This document shows positions 25,677 to 33,562 of a stretch of DNA of 64,000 bases, in pieces. Below the pieces are notes generated by a model. The model made no database searches. It was given only the letters and a program-made list of their open reading frames with translations, and was not told the origin of the DNA. The position numbers and the translations under genes were made by a program. Numbering within the stretch: position 1 is the first letter of the stretch; the number at the start of each line of letters is the position of its first letter. This DNA comes from Clostridia bacterium (GTDB lineage: Bacteria > Bacillota > Clostridia > Oscillospirales > CAG-272), in assembly GCA_017454675.1 (NCBI GenBank), contig JAFTCN010000046.1, forward strand, positions 23,354 to 87,353, given 5' to 3'.

Positions 25677-25853
25677 ATGGCAGAAGTCAAGGTCAGAGAA
25701 GGCGAATCGCTGGACAGCGCTCTCCGTCGCTTCAAGAGATCCTGCGCCCGCTCCGCGGTGCTGGCAGAGCTCCGCAAAAGAGAGCACTACGAGAAACCCA
25801 GCGTAAAGCGCAAGAAGAAATCCGAAGCCGCCAGAAAGCGTAAATACAAATAA
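25677..25853 (+). CDS. rpsU: 30S ribosomal protein S21
   Basis: 58-residue basic protein starting [23 protein letters not shown] and ending in a Lys/Arg-rich tail ([15 protein letters not shown]). GAGGGGAGGG lies directly before the ATG. The strong own promoter and following terminator make it a single-gene unit, fitting a highly expressed ribosomal protein. Confidence 0.96.
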   Translation: MAEVKVREGESLDSALRRFKRSCARSAVLAELRKREHYEKPSVKRKKKSEAARKRKYK

Positions 25854-25910
25854 TCCACAGAGGATCTAATTTCAGACACGGGACATGAGGCTCTCATCCC
25901 GCGAAATGAA

Positions 25911-25950
25911 GCCGGCGCCGGAAGTCGTTCTTTCCGGCGCCGGTCTTTTG
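25911..25950 (+). terminator. Rho-independent terminator of rpsU
   Basis: 12-bp inverted repeat CCGGCGCCGGAA (25912-25923) and TTCCGGCGCCGG (25932-25943), followed by TCTTTT. It lies about 60 bases past the rpsU stop. Confidence 0.82.
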
Positions 25951-26246
25951 GGAGAAGATGTTTTCTCAAATCGCACTTCCCCTCTCATTCTTTCGCCCGG
26001 ACTCCCTCTTTCCCCGATATCCCCTCACCGCCCGCGCCGGCGGCAGTGAGAAAGATACTCACCGGCACGGACATGGAAAAGAAAACAAAAAAGACCGCAC
26101 GCAAAAGAAGGGGCGCCGCCTCCTCTTCCGCTTCCCGCAAGGCCCCGGCTGCCACTCGCCGGGCGTCCGCCGGGTCGGCCTCCGCGGCCGGTACCGCGCA
26201 CGGTACCGGAACCGAAACCATATTAACCAGCAAGGATAAAAAAGAA

Positions 26247-26819
26247 ATGGAAAACAAATTCATCGTCGAAACCTCAGCAAGACACATCCACCTCACCGCC
26301 GAAGCCGTCGAGATCCTCTACGGCAAGGGAGCGGAACTCATTGTCAAGAAGATGCTCAGCCAGCCCGGCCAGTTCGCCTGCGCGAACGAGAAGATCCTTC
26401 TCACCGGCCCCAAGGGCAGCCTCGCGGTATCTGTGCTCGGGCCGATCCGTTCCGCCAACCAGGTTGAGCTCTCGTTCACCGACGCCAGAGCGCTGGGGAT
26501 CGCTCCTCCGGTCCGCGAGAGCGGTGACGTTGCCGGTACCCCCGGCATCAAACTCACCGGCCCCGCCGGAGAGCTCGAGATCGCCGAGGGCTGCATCATC
26601 GCCAAGCGCCACATCCACATGACCCCCGCTGACGCCGAAGCGTTCGGAGTCGTCGACAAACAGATCGTCAGCGTAAAGCTCGAGACCCCGCGTCCCCTCA
26701 TCTTCGGTGACGTAGTAGTCCGCGTGAGCCCGAAGTTCGCTCTCGCGATGCACATCGACACCGACGAATGCAACGCCGCAGCGGCCTTCGGGACCGTATA
26801 CGGCGAGATAGTAAAGTAA
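26247..26819 (+). CDS. pduL: PduL-like phosphate acyltransferase
   Basis: Phosphotransacylase of the PduL family, exchanging CoA and phosphate on acetyl- or propionyl groups. 190 residues from ATG 26247. The family's two barrel halves are visible: TSARHIHLTAEAVEILYGKG with its zinc-binding HxH, QPGQFACANEKILLTGPKG, VLGPIRSANQVELSFTDA, then IAKRHIHMTPADA with the second HxH and AMHIDTDECNA. AAGGAT stands 9 bases before this ATG. The frame remains open upstream to ATG 26073 or GTG 26046, adding a basic Ala/Lys/Arg/Ser-rich tail of 58-67 residues; whether it is translated is unclear (see findings). No microcompartment shell or acetate kinase gene is nearby, so a housekeeping acetyl-phosphate role (replacing Pta) is more likely than propanediol use. 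Confidence 0.88.
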   Translation: MENKFIVETSARHIHLTAEAVEILYGKGAELIVKKMLSQPGQFACANEKILLTGPKGSLAVSVLGPIRSANQVELSFTDARALGIAPPVRESGDVAGTPGIKLTGPAGELEIAEGCIIAKRHIHMTPADAEAFGVVDKQIVSVKLETPRPLIFGDVVVRVSPKFALAMHIDTDECNAAAAFGTVYGEIVK

Positions 26820-26863
26820 AAACAGCCGTCTTCCGGAAGGCGTTAAAAAAGGAGAAAGAACAA

Positions 26864-27868
26864 ATGAAAAGGACACTGTACAGCGTAATTATCGCTCTTA
26901 TCGCCGTGTTTTCATCAGTCGCGCTGACGCTCTCAGCCTCGGCCGCGCTTGTTCCGACCGACTATTCAGCCTTCGGTCAGCAGACGATCGATGTCCCGTC
27001 GGGCGGACCCGCCGCAGTTCCGGACGGAAAGATCGACAGCGGAGAATACGCCGCGGTACTCACTTTCGACGACACCACCCCCGGCATCTCAAAGAGCGCC
27101 GGCACCTTCACTGCCTATCCGACCTCGGTAAGAGTCGGGATCACGCTCGACAGCGAGTTCCTCTGGCTCGGCATCGAAGTAAGCGAGCCCAATTACAAAT
27201 ACAGGATCAAATCAACGAACACAGCCGGATCCTATATGGCTTTTTCGATGGGATTCAACATGGGAGGCAAATTCTATCAGTGCATGGACCGCAACACGCT
27301 GACTCTGTCGGTCTGCGATGACGGTTCTCTCTTCAAGGCCAATTCCGTACTTGTCTACGACGAGGCCGGCAAGTTCACAACGACTTACCACGCCGATGTC
27401 TACAAGGAAGCCGTCGCAGTCCGCGACGACACCGCCGGCAAGACGGTATACGAAGTCAAGCTCGACAGGAAGCTCCTCGCCGGCTACAACTCAGCCGAAG
27501 ACATTGGCGAAGTGTGCTATCTGCACTTCATCAACATGACATACGACGCATCCGGAGCAAAGGCTGAGTACAGATACCGCTGCATCCTCTCGGATGACGC
27601 CAAGGCCCAGATCACGGCCCAGGACGGCTGGGTGGCCTCTTTCGCCCCCGAACTGCTGAGATTCTCCGCCGCGTCCGAAGTCACGACAGCCTCCGAAGTC
27701 ACGACAGCCGCCGCGGTCACGACAGCTCCCGAATCCACTTCGGCTTCCGGCCAGAACACTGAGCCCAGCGGAAACACCGGCGACAGAACCTTCATCTGGA
27801 TCGCTGCGGCATTCGCCGCGGCAACCGTTGCCGTCGCGGTCATCGTAACAAAGCGCAGATATCAGTAA
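26864..27868 (+). CDS. Surface protein with a CBM9-like domain and C-terminal membrane anchor
   Basis: 334 residues. The N-terminus is a signal peptide (MKRTLYSVIIALIAVFSSVA...LSASA, cleavage near residue 27). Residues about 30-265 are one beta-rich domain beginning with a segment of the type PDGKIDSGEYAAVLTFDD, typical of DOMON/CBM9-like carbohydrate- or heme-binding domains that follow the pattern (start with a 'DG..D..Y' motif). Then comes a Thr/Ser-rich stalk (SEVTTASEVTTAAAVTTAP), a helix WIAAAFAAATVAVAVIVT and a short basic tail KRRYQ. There is no LPXTG. AAGGAG precedes the start. Substrate unknown; sugar sensing or binding fits the sulfatase and glycosidase downstream, on the other strand. 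Confidence 0.75.
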   Translation: MKRTLYSVIIALIAVFSSVALTLSASAALVPTDYSAFGQQTIDVPSGGPAAVPDGKIDSGEYAAVLTFDDTTPGISKSAGTFTAYPTSVRVGITLDSEFLWLGIEVSEPNYKYRIKSTNTAGSYMAFSMGFNMGGKFYQCMDRNTLTLSVCDDGSLFKANSVLVYDEAGKFTTTYHADVYKEAVAVRDDTAGKTVYEVKLDRKLLAGYNSAEDIGEVCYLHFINMTYDASGAKAEYRYRCILSDDAKAQITAQDGWVASFAPELLRFSAASEVTTASEVTTAAAVTTAPESTSASGQNTEPSGNTGDRTFIWIAAAFAAATVAVAVIVTKRRYQ

Positions 27869-27904
27869 TCGGTAATCGCAGGGTTACCGTACACCTGCAT
27901 GTGA

Positions 27905-27941
27905 CAGGGGCAGCCGATGAGATCGGCTGCCCCTGCTGTTT
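27905..27941 (+). terminator. Terminator after the CBM9-like surface protein gene
   Basis: Perfect 14-bp stem CAGGGGCAGCCGAT (27905-27918) and ATCGGCTGCCCCTG (27922-27935), 3-base loop, followed by CTGTTTT. It lies between convergent genes but has a T-tract only in the plus direction. Confidence 0.82.
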
Positions 27942-27996
27942 TCCTGTGTCTGTGAGCCCTGTCACGGGCGGGGTGCCTGTGAGAAACGGCTTTTCA

Positions 27997-29454
27997 CTAT
28001 TCCTGCTTTTCGAACCTCTGAAGGTCGATAGTGTACCCTTCGGGTATCCTCGCGCGTTCCTCGTCCGCCCTGGCGAAATGGTCCATGCGCGCGACGCCGA
28101 AGCGGTGGAGCTTCTTTCCCTTCCCCGGCTTCTCCGCGCCGGGAGCCTTCGGCGGGCTCACAGTGACGTCTGAGGCGACGTGGGCGTCGAGCAGCTCCTT
28201 CATCCGGGCGATCCTCGGGACCGACGGGTCGTATCTGTCGAAGCGCTCGGGTGTTCCGTCGAAATAGGCGTATCTGTCCGTCGCGGCGTTGAAAATGAGT
28301 TTGTCGCAGTCGCCCGCGATCATCCACGTGCCGGTCTTTCCCCAGCCGTACTGCGAATAAACGAACTCACGGCCGCCGCTGCCGTCAAGGATGCTCCTGC
28401 CGTCAAAGAGCGACGGATCGTACGGTACTCCTGCCCAGTCGAGCAGCGTGGGGGCGAGATCGACGAGAGATACGGCGTCGCTGCGTCTGCAGCCCTCCCT
28501 TCCCGGGATCTTTACCATGAGCGGGATACGGCTCGCGCAGCTCATCATCGTGCGCTTGCCCATGTTGTAGTAGTCGCCGAGACACTCGCCGTGGTCGGAG
28601 GTGAAGACGATCAGGGTGTCGTCGTACATCCCCTTCCTCTTCAGCGCATCTAAGATCCTTCCCGCGTGGTAATCGACGAACGACAGGCAGGCGTAGTAGA
28701 AATTCTTCAGCCGCAAAAGGTCGAGCCGCGACAGGTCGAGCGCCTCGCCCGAGAGGTTCGGGTCGAGGAGGTATTTGAGCTGCGGCGTCTCGGGCGGAAC
28801 GAAGGGGCCGGGCAGGTCGTCGCGACGGAAAAGCTTGTTCCACGGCGCCGGCGGGCAGAAGGGCGGATGGGGATGGATGAACGAGGACATGAGGAAGACG
28901 GGCTTCGACGGGTCGCACCGCTCGATGTACTCGACCGTCCTGTCGCCTACCCAGGCGGTCGGGTGGTACTCGGCCGGCAGCTGCGATACCTGAGGGACGT
29001 AATACATCTCGCTGCGGTGCCCGTTGTAGTCGAAGACGTTCCGGTAGGGCGACGACATGATGAAATTCGTGTAGTCGTCACCGGGGTTCGACATCTCCTC
29101 CTGCGTTTTTCTGTGCGCGAATCCGAGCGTACCGTAGCTGTCCCAGACATAGTGCATCTTGCCCACCTGATACGAGTCATATCCCGCTTCGGTGAGCATG
29201 GAGTAGAATCCCTTTCCGTTCCAGGCCTTCGCCTTGTTGTTCGTGGCGTTGCCGGTGTTGACGCAGTATCTGCCCGACATCATGCAAAGCCTCGCGGGCA
29301 CGCAGACGGGAGACGGGGTGACCGCCCTCTCGAAGACCGCCGACCCGGCAGCCAGTCCGTCGAGCGCGGGGGTCTGCGCGTATTCGCAGCCGTATGCGCC
29401 GAGCGCGTCGGCGCGGCACTGGTCCGTCATTATGATGAGTATGTGTTTAGGCAT
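27997..29454 (-). CDS. Sulfatase (type I, formylglycine-dependent)
   Basis: Hydrolyses sulfate esters, probably on host or dietary glycans. About 485 residues from ATG 29454. Features: DQCRADALGAYG near the N-terminus (metal Asp), PSPVCVPARLCMMSGR containing the CxPxR motif whose Cys is converted to formylglycine (near residue 58), VGKMHY, TSDHGECLGD near 285 and a C-terminal charged domain. No signal peptide is visible, so it may act on imported fragments, or start differently. No anaerobic sulfatase-maturing enzyme is encoded in this window. It is encoded 44 bp after the clan GH-A glycosidase, in the same direction, and probably shares its promoter. Confidence 0.92.
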   Translation of the reverse strand: MPKHILIIMTDQCRADALGAYGCEYAQTPALDGLAAGSAVFERAVTPSPVCVPARLCMMSGRYCVNTGNATNNKAKAWNGKGFYSMLTEAGYDSYQVGKMHYVWDSYGTLGFAHRKTQEEMSNPGDDYTNFIMSSPYRNVFDYNGHRSEMYYVPQVSQLPAEYHPTAWVGDRTVEYIERCDPSKPVFLMSSFIHPHPPFCPPAPWNKLFRRDDLPGPFVPPETPQLKYLLDPNLSGEALDLSRLDLLRLKNFYYACLSFVDYHAGRILDALKRKGMYDDTLIVFTSDHGECLGDYYNMGKRTMMSCASRIPLMVKIPGREGCRRSDAVSLVDLAPTLLDWAGVPYDPSLFDGRSILDGSGGREFVYSQYGWGKTGTWMIAGDCDKLIFNAATDRYAYFDGTPERFDRYDPSVPRIARMKELLDAHVASDVTVSPPKAPGAEKPGKGKKLHRFGVARMDHFARADEERARIPEGYTIDLQRFEKQE

Positions 29455-29498
29455 GCTGTGCCCCCTTTTTCGCATCTTAAGCGGTGAATTTCGCGCGG

Positions 29499-30911
29499 TC
29501 AGCGGATGAATCTCCCGAACTCCAGCATTCTCGGGCGGTCTGACAGCGGCAGATTGTGAAGGATGTATCCGCCCGGCAGCTGCTCTGCAACCGATTCGGG
29601 AATCGGATATACCGATCCGTCGACAAGATCGACGAACCTCGCGTCCGACGGATCTCCCATGCCCGACACGATGAACGTCGCGGTGCCGCAAAAGCTCTCA
29701 GAGATCATATCGGCAGCGTACCAGAAAACGTAGGCCGCGCCTCCGTCCGGGCGCTCGAATCCGTGCGAGACGAGCTGGAAACCTCCGACGTCGTGCCCGA
29801 AGACGAGCCCGGACGCCGCCGGCCTCGAGATCACCGGAAGATCGGCCGGTTTGAAATCGCCCTCGAATACAGAGGCCAGCACCTGAAGCGTCCGGTAAGA
29901 CGGCTTCGGCCTGTATTCGCCTACGGCTCTGCCGTTTTCGTCGAACCCGGCGCCGAGAACGCCGAAATATCCGTAGTCGAGATAGCTGCCGACGTCTCCG
30001 TTGACGCCGTTCAAGGCCTCAATCATATCCATGGTAGAGAAATACGACGCAAACTCGACGCCGCACGCGAGGTCGGTGACGAGGTGCCTCGCCATATATT
30101 TGCACTGTGAATCCTCGGTCCAGGCCCCGGTACGGAGCGCTCCGTGCCCGCCTCCGCGGGACTGCGCTCCCGACTCGCCCTGGATCAGCGGCAGGCCGGG
30201 CTTCGTCCTTCGCAGCAGCGCGGCGATCGCCCTCGGGGTGTCCTCCATAACCTTGTCGTTCGGCGTGTAGCAGTGGTAGGAGAAAGCGTCGGCGGCATCG
30301 AGCATTCCGGCCGCGACTGCCTCCGACAGGAAGCACAGGTTCGCGCGGCAGACGGCTCCGCAGACGGTCTTCGCTCCGGGGTCGCCCGCTTTTACCGCCG
30401 CTGCGGTGGCGACGGCGAACTTCCCGTACTCGCGGCCGTCGGGTCCGTATTTCCAGCTGCTCTTCCCGTCCGGCTCGTTCCAGATCTCGTAATATGTTAT
30501 GCGCCCCCTGAAGTGCTCCGCCGTCGCGCGGCAGTAAGCCGCCCAGGCGGCCTTTTCCTCATCGGTGCAGATCGGAGGGATGCCGACGGCTCCGAAGACC
30601 TCCTTCGCAGCCTCGCTGTAGAGAGGATTGCCGTAGCACAGGCAGAGCCAGGGCTCCATCCCTTCCGCGATGAGACGGTCGACTATCGAGTCGAGCCATG
30701 AAAAATCGTATACTCCGCGCTCGCGCTCGGTCTTCATCCATCCCGACTGCAGCCTTACGTGCTTGACTCCGATCCTCGACAGCGGCAGATAGGCCTTTTC
30801 GGGGTCGAAAACGTCTCTGTCCAGTTTTTCGAAACCTATTCCGAGCCGCGACCTTTCTATCTCCGACGCGCACTTTGCCGGGACCTCCCCGGTCTTATTG
30901 AATCTGTACAT
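29499..30911 (-). CDS. Clan GH-A glycoside hydrolase (GH39/GH5-like)
   Basis: 470-residue beta/alpha-barrel glycosidase. The acid/base Glu is in YYEIWNEPDG (near residue 143) and the nucleophile Glu in LIQGESG (near 256), the spacing expected in clan GH-A. The start region (GIGFEKLDRDVF...LPLSRIGVKHVRLQSGWMKTE) resembles beta-xylosidase/iduronidase-like enzymes. The C-terminal part (about 390-470) is a beta-sandwich. No signal peptide. Together with the sulfatase just downstream it suggests degradation of sulfated, uronic-acid or xylose-containing glycans; the exact family needs a profile search. Confidence 0.82.
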   Translation of the reverse strand: MYRFNKTGEVPAKCASEIERSRLGIGFEKLDRDVFDPEKAYLPLSRIGVKHVRLQSGWMKTERERGVYDFSWLDSIVDRLIAEGMEPWLCLCYGNPLYSEAAKEVFGAVGIPPICTDEEKAAWAAYCRATAEHFRGRITYYEIWNEPDGKSSWKYGPDGREYGKFAVATAAAVKAGDPGAKTVCGAVCRANLCFLSEAVAAGMLDAADAFSYHCYTPNDKVMEDTPRAIAALLRRTKPGLPLIQGESGAQSRGGGHGALRTGAWTEDSQCKYMARHLVTDLACGVEFASYFSTMDMIEALNGVNGDVGSYLDYGYFGVLGAGFDENGRAVGEYRPKPSYRTLQVLASVFEGDFKPADLPVISRPAASGLVFGHDVGGFQLVSHGFERPDGGAAYVFWYAADMISESFCGTATFIVSGMGDPSDARFVDLVDGSVYPIPESVAEQLPGGYILHNLPLSDRPRMLEFGRFIR

Positions 30912-30965
30912 ATTCTTCTCCCTTCTCCTCTCCCATCACGCATCTCACGTCCGGTCTTCCGGTTA

Positions 30966-30994
30966 ATTATACCATATTTTTTCCGGGTTGTAAA
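30966..30994 (-). promoter_or_regulatory. Sigma-A promoter of the glycosidase-sulfatase unit
   Basis: On the minus strand TTTACA (30994-30989), 17-bp spacer, TATAAT (30971-30966). It is divergent from the promoter at 31037, with only about 40 bp between the -35 boxes, so one regulator could control both units. Confidence 0.78.
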
Positions 30995-31036
30995 CGAATT
31001 TCTGACGCGCGCGCGCGATCCGCTATGTTATAATTA

Positions 31037-31065
31037 TTGACATTGTAAACCGGATGTGATAGAAT
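31037..31065 (+). promoter_or_regulatory. Sigma-A promoter of the sugar isomerase unit
   Basis: TTGACA (31037-31042), 17-bp spacer, TAGAAT (31060-31065), about 60 bp before the isomerase gene. An alternating GC run (CGCGCGCGCG) lies between this and the divergent promoter at 30966. Confidence 0.72.
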
Positions 31066-31128
31066 ATTAAGGAATATAATCGGATAACCGTGAGCGGTAC
31101 ATGCGCTCGAAAGGACGGCATCAAAAGA

Positions 31129-31917
31129 ATGTCAGCAAAACTCGGAATCAATCTCAACTGCTACGGACCCCTTCCGGTCGACGAACAGATCGGACTCATG
31201 AAAAGGAACGGCTTCGAAGCCTGTTTCACCGGCTCCGAGAACCGCGATCTCGACAGCATCATCCCCGCTCTCCGGGCCGCCGGGATCTCGTGCGACAACT
31301 TCCACGCACCGTTCGACAAGATCAACGCCATCTGGAAGGACAGCGAGACCGGTGAAGAGATGTGCGCAAGGCTCCTCCGCTCTGTCGAAGCCTGCGCAAG
31401 ATACGAAGTCCCCGCACTCGTGGTGCATCTTTCGTCGGGCCTGACTCCTCCGCACGTAAATGACATCGGCTGCGAGAGATGGCATAAGATCATGGATCTC
31501 GCCGACGGGCTGGGCGTAGCCGTCTGCTACGAGAACCAGCGGATGCTCTCGAACCTGGCCTTCGCCTTCGAGGAGTTTCCGGCCGCCCGCTTCTGCTGGG
31601 ACTGCGGACACGAGTTCTGCTTCACCCCCGGACGTCACTATATGCCTCTCTTCGGCGATAAGCTCTCGGCCCTGCACATCCACGACAACCACCGCGTCTT
31701 CAACGGAGACGACCATATGATCCCGGGGGACGCCGATATCGATTTCGGATACGTCGCCGCGATGATAGCCGGGTCGGGCTACGAAGGCACGCTCATGCTC
31801 GAACTCATCAGAAAAAAGACTGATTTCTACGATGACTGGACGGCAGAGCGCTACTACGCTCACGCCGCCGAGGCGGCGGGAAAGCTCTCCGCCGCGATCG
31901 CTGCGGCCTCCCTGTGA
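31129..31917 (+). CDS. Sugar phosphate isomerase/epimerase-like TIM barrel
   Basis: 262-residue protein of the xylose isomerase-like TIM barrel superfamily (AP_endonuc_2). It begins AKLGINLNCYGPLPVDEQI and carries family metal-site segments CYENQRM (Glu), FCWDCGHEF (Asp/His), LHIHDNH and a final LMLEL (Glu). Members isomerise or epimerise sugars, or cleave 3-keto-glycosides. ATG 31129 is chosen because the superfamily core begins there; a GTG 13 codons upstream is possible. It is the first gene after a promoter and is followed by a solute-binding lipoprotein, suggesting uptake and conversion of one sugar. Substrate unknown. Confidence 0.85.
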   Translation: MSAKLGINLNCYGPLPVDEQIGLMKRNGFEACFTGSENRDLDSIIPALRAAGISCDNFHAPFDKINAIWKDSETGEEMCARLLRSVEACARYEVPALVVHLSSGLTPPHVNDIGCERWHKIMDLADGLGVAVCYENQRMLSNLAFAFEEFPAARFCWDCGHEFCFTPGRHYMPLFGDKLSALHIHDNHRVFNGDDHMIPGDADIDFGYVAAMIAGSGYEGTLMLELIRKKTDFYDDWTAERYYAHAAEAAGKLSAAIAAASL

Positions 31918-32015
31918 GCGCCGGCGCAGGTTTCCGCGGACACTCCGGCGGACCGGTTTATCTCATACACGATAAAAAACACTCAAAGACCACTCAAAGA
32001 TAAAAGGAGCAAATC

Positions 32016-33497
32016 ATGAAAAAAGCACTGAGTCTCATTCTGGCTTTGATGCTGCTTGCGGCAGCCTTCGCCGGCTGCGCGGAAGGGACCGGCGGCGAAG
32101 ACACCGCCACAGACGTCCCCACCGCGCAGGTCTCCGACACCGAAGCAGGCACATCAGATCTGTACGATTTGAACGGATACCTGAAGGACAGCATACCCGA
32201 GGGAAAGTTCAACTACAACGACGAGGAATTCAACGTTCTCTACTGGTCTGACCGCGAACACGAGGAATTCGTGGCCGAAGCGATGACAGGCGACGCCGTC
32301 AACGACGCCATCTTCACCCGCAATCTCAACACCGAGACGCGCATGGGCGTGAAGCTGGTCTTCACCGGCACGCCCGGAAACGCCTCAAACAACGCGAACT
32401 TCACCGCCAAGGTCGACGCCGCCATCCAGTCGGGCATGCACGAATACGACATGATCGGCGTATATTCGATCACCGCCGGCAACCTGGCCGTCAAGGGCTT
32501 CCTGTCCGAACTCGGCGGACACGATTATCCCGATCTCGACAAACCCTGGTGGCCCGCCTCGCTGATCAACGACGCGACGATCCACGGCAAGCTCTTCTTC
32601 GCGTCGGGCGATATCTCCGCCAACGTCATCTACATGATGTACGTGACCTTCTTCAACAAGCAGATGATCGACAACCGCAATCTCGAGAGCCCCTACGATC
32701 TCGTCAAGAACGGCAAGTGGACGATCGACAAGATGTTCGAGATGTGCCAGGGCATCTACGAGGATACCGACAACTCCGGGAATCCCACACTCGGCGACAC
32801 CTACGGACAGTACGCCTATACCCTCCACCTTGATCCCTTCCTCATCGGTTCCGGCATCACCTGCATCGACGCCTCGGGCGACGAGCTCGCCATAAACGAG
32901 GAATTCTACGGCGAGAAGGCCGGCGACATCGCAAAGAAGATCTCCGACTTCTTCCACTCGAACGACAAGGCTTATCTTATCACGGTCAACGACAAGGTGC
33001 ACCAGTACTTCGGAAGCGACAGGAGCCTCTTCTGGAACGACCGCTGCCGCAACAGCGCCACCTTCAAGAACAACGAGATCTCGTTCGGCGTCGTGCCCAA
33101 CCCGATGTTCAACGAAGACCAGGACGCTTTCTACACCTGCATCGGCAACCCGTTCTCGATCTACTGCATCCCGAGCGACGCCCCCGACGTGGACATGTCG
33201 ACCGCCGTCATGGAGTGCTACGCATCCGAGACCTACCGCAACGTCTCGCCCGCCCTTTATGAGATCACCCTAAAGTACCGCTACACCGATGACGCCACAT
33301 CCTCCGAGATGTTCGACATCATCCGCTCGAGCGTCGTATTCGACCTCGGCCGCATCTTCTCGTCCAACCTCGGCAACCCCTACACCATGTTCGAAAACTC
33401 CGTGAAGGAGGGTTCGAACTGGTCGACCGTCGCCGCCAGCAACGCGAAGCGCGTATGGCCTGCCAATCTGAAAGACATCAACGGCGCGTTCGAATGA
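32016..33497 (+). CDS. Extracellular solute-binding lipoprotein (ABC sugar uptake type)
   Basis: 493-residue lipoprotein. The signal ends in the lipobox AAAFAGC (Cys near residue 21), followed by a Thr/Asp-rich linker. The mature part has the two-lobed pattern of family-1 type binding proteins (EFNVLYWSDREHEEFVAE; ...KPWWPASLINDATIHGKLFF; DRSLFWNDR). AAAGGAG precedes the ATG. Such proteins deliver oligosaccharides to permeases, but no permease or ATPase gene lies nearby, so it either uses a shared transporter or acts as a surface glycan-binding protein. The aromatic residues in the mature part fit sugar stacking. Confidence 0.85.
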   Translation: MKKALSLILALMLLAAAFAGCAEGTGGEDTATDVPTAQVSDTEAGTSDLYDLNGYLKDSIPEGKFNYNDEEFNVLYWSDREHEEFVAEAMTGDAVNDAIFTRNLNTETRMGVKLVFTGTPGNASNNANFTAKVDAAIQSGMHEYDMIGVYSITAGNLAVKGFLSELGGHDYPDLDKPWWPASLINDATIHGKLFFASGDISANVIYMMYVTFFNKQMIDNRNLESPYDLVKNGKWTIDKMFEMCQGIYEDTDNSGNPTLGDTYGQYAYTLHLDPFLIGSGITCIDASGDELAINEEFYGEKAGDIAKKISDFFHSNDKAYLITVNDKVHQYFGSDRSLFWNDRCRNSATFKNNEISFGVVPNPMFNEDQDAFYTCIGNPFSIYCIPSDAPDVDMSTAVMECYASETYRNVSPALYEITLKYRYTDDATSSEMFDIIRSSVVFDLGRIFSSNLGNPYTMFENSVKEGSNWSTVAASNAKRVWPANLKDINGAFE

Positions 33498-33562
33498 GAA
33501 CGGCCTGACCCCGCCCGCCGGAGGCTCCGACGCCCGAGGGCCGGAGACAACGGTTTTCATAC

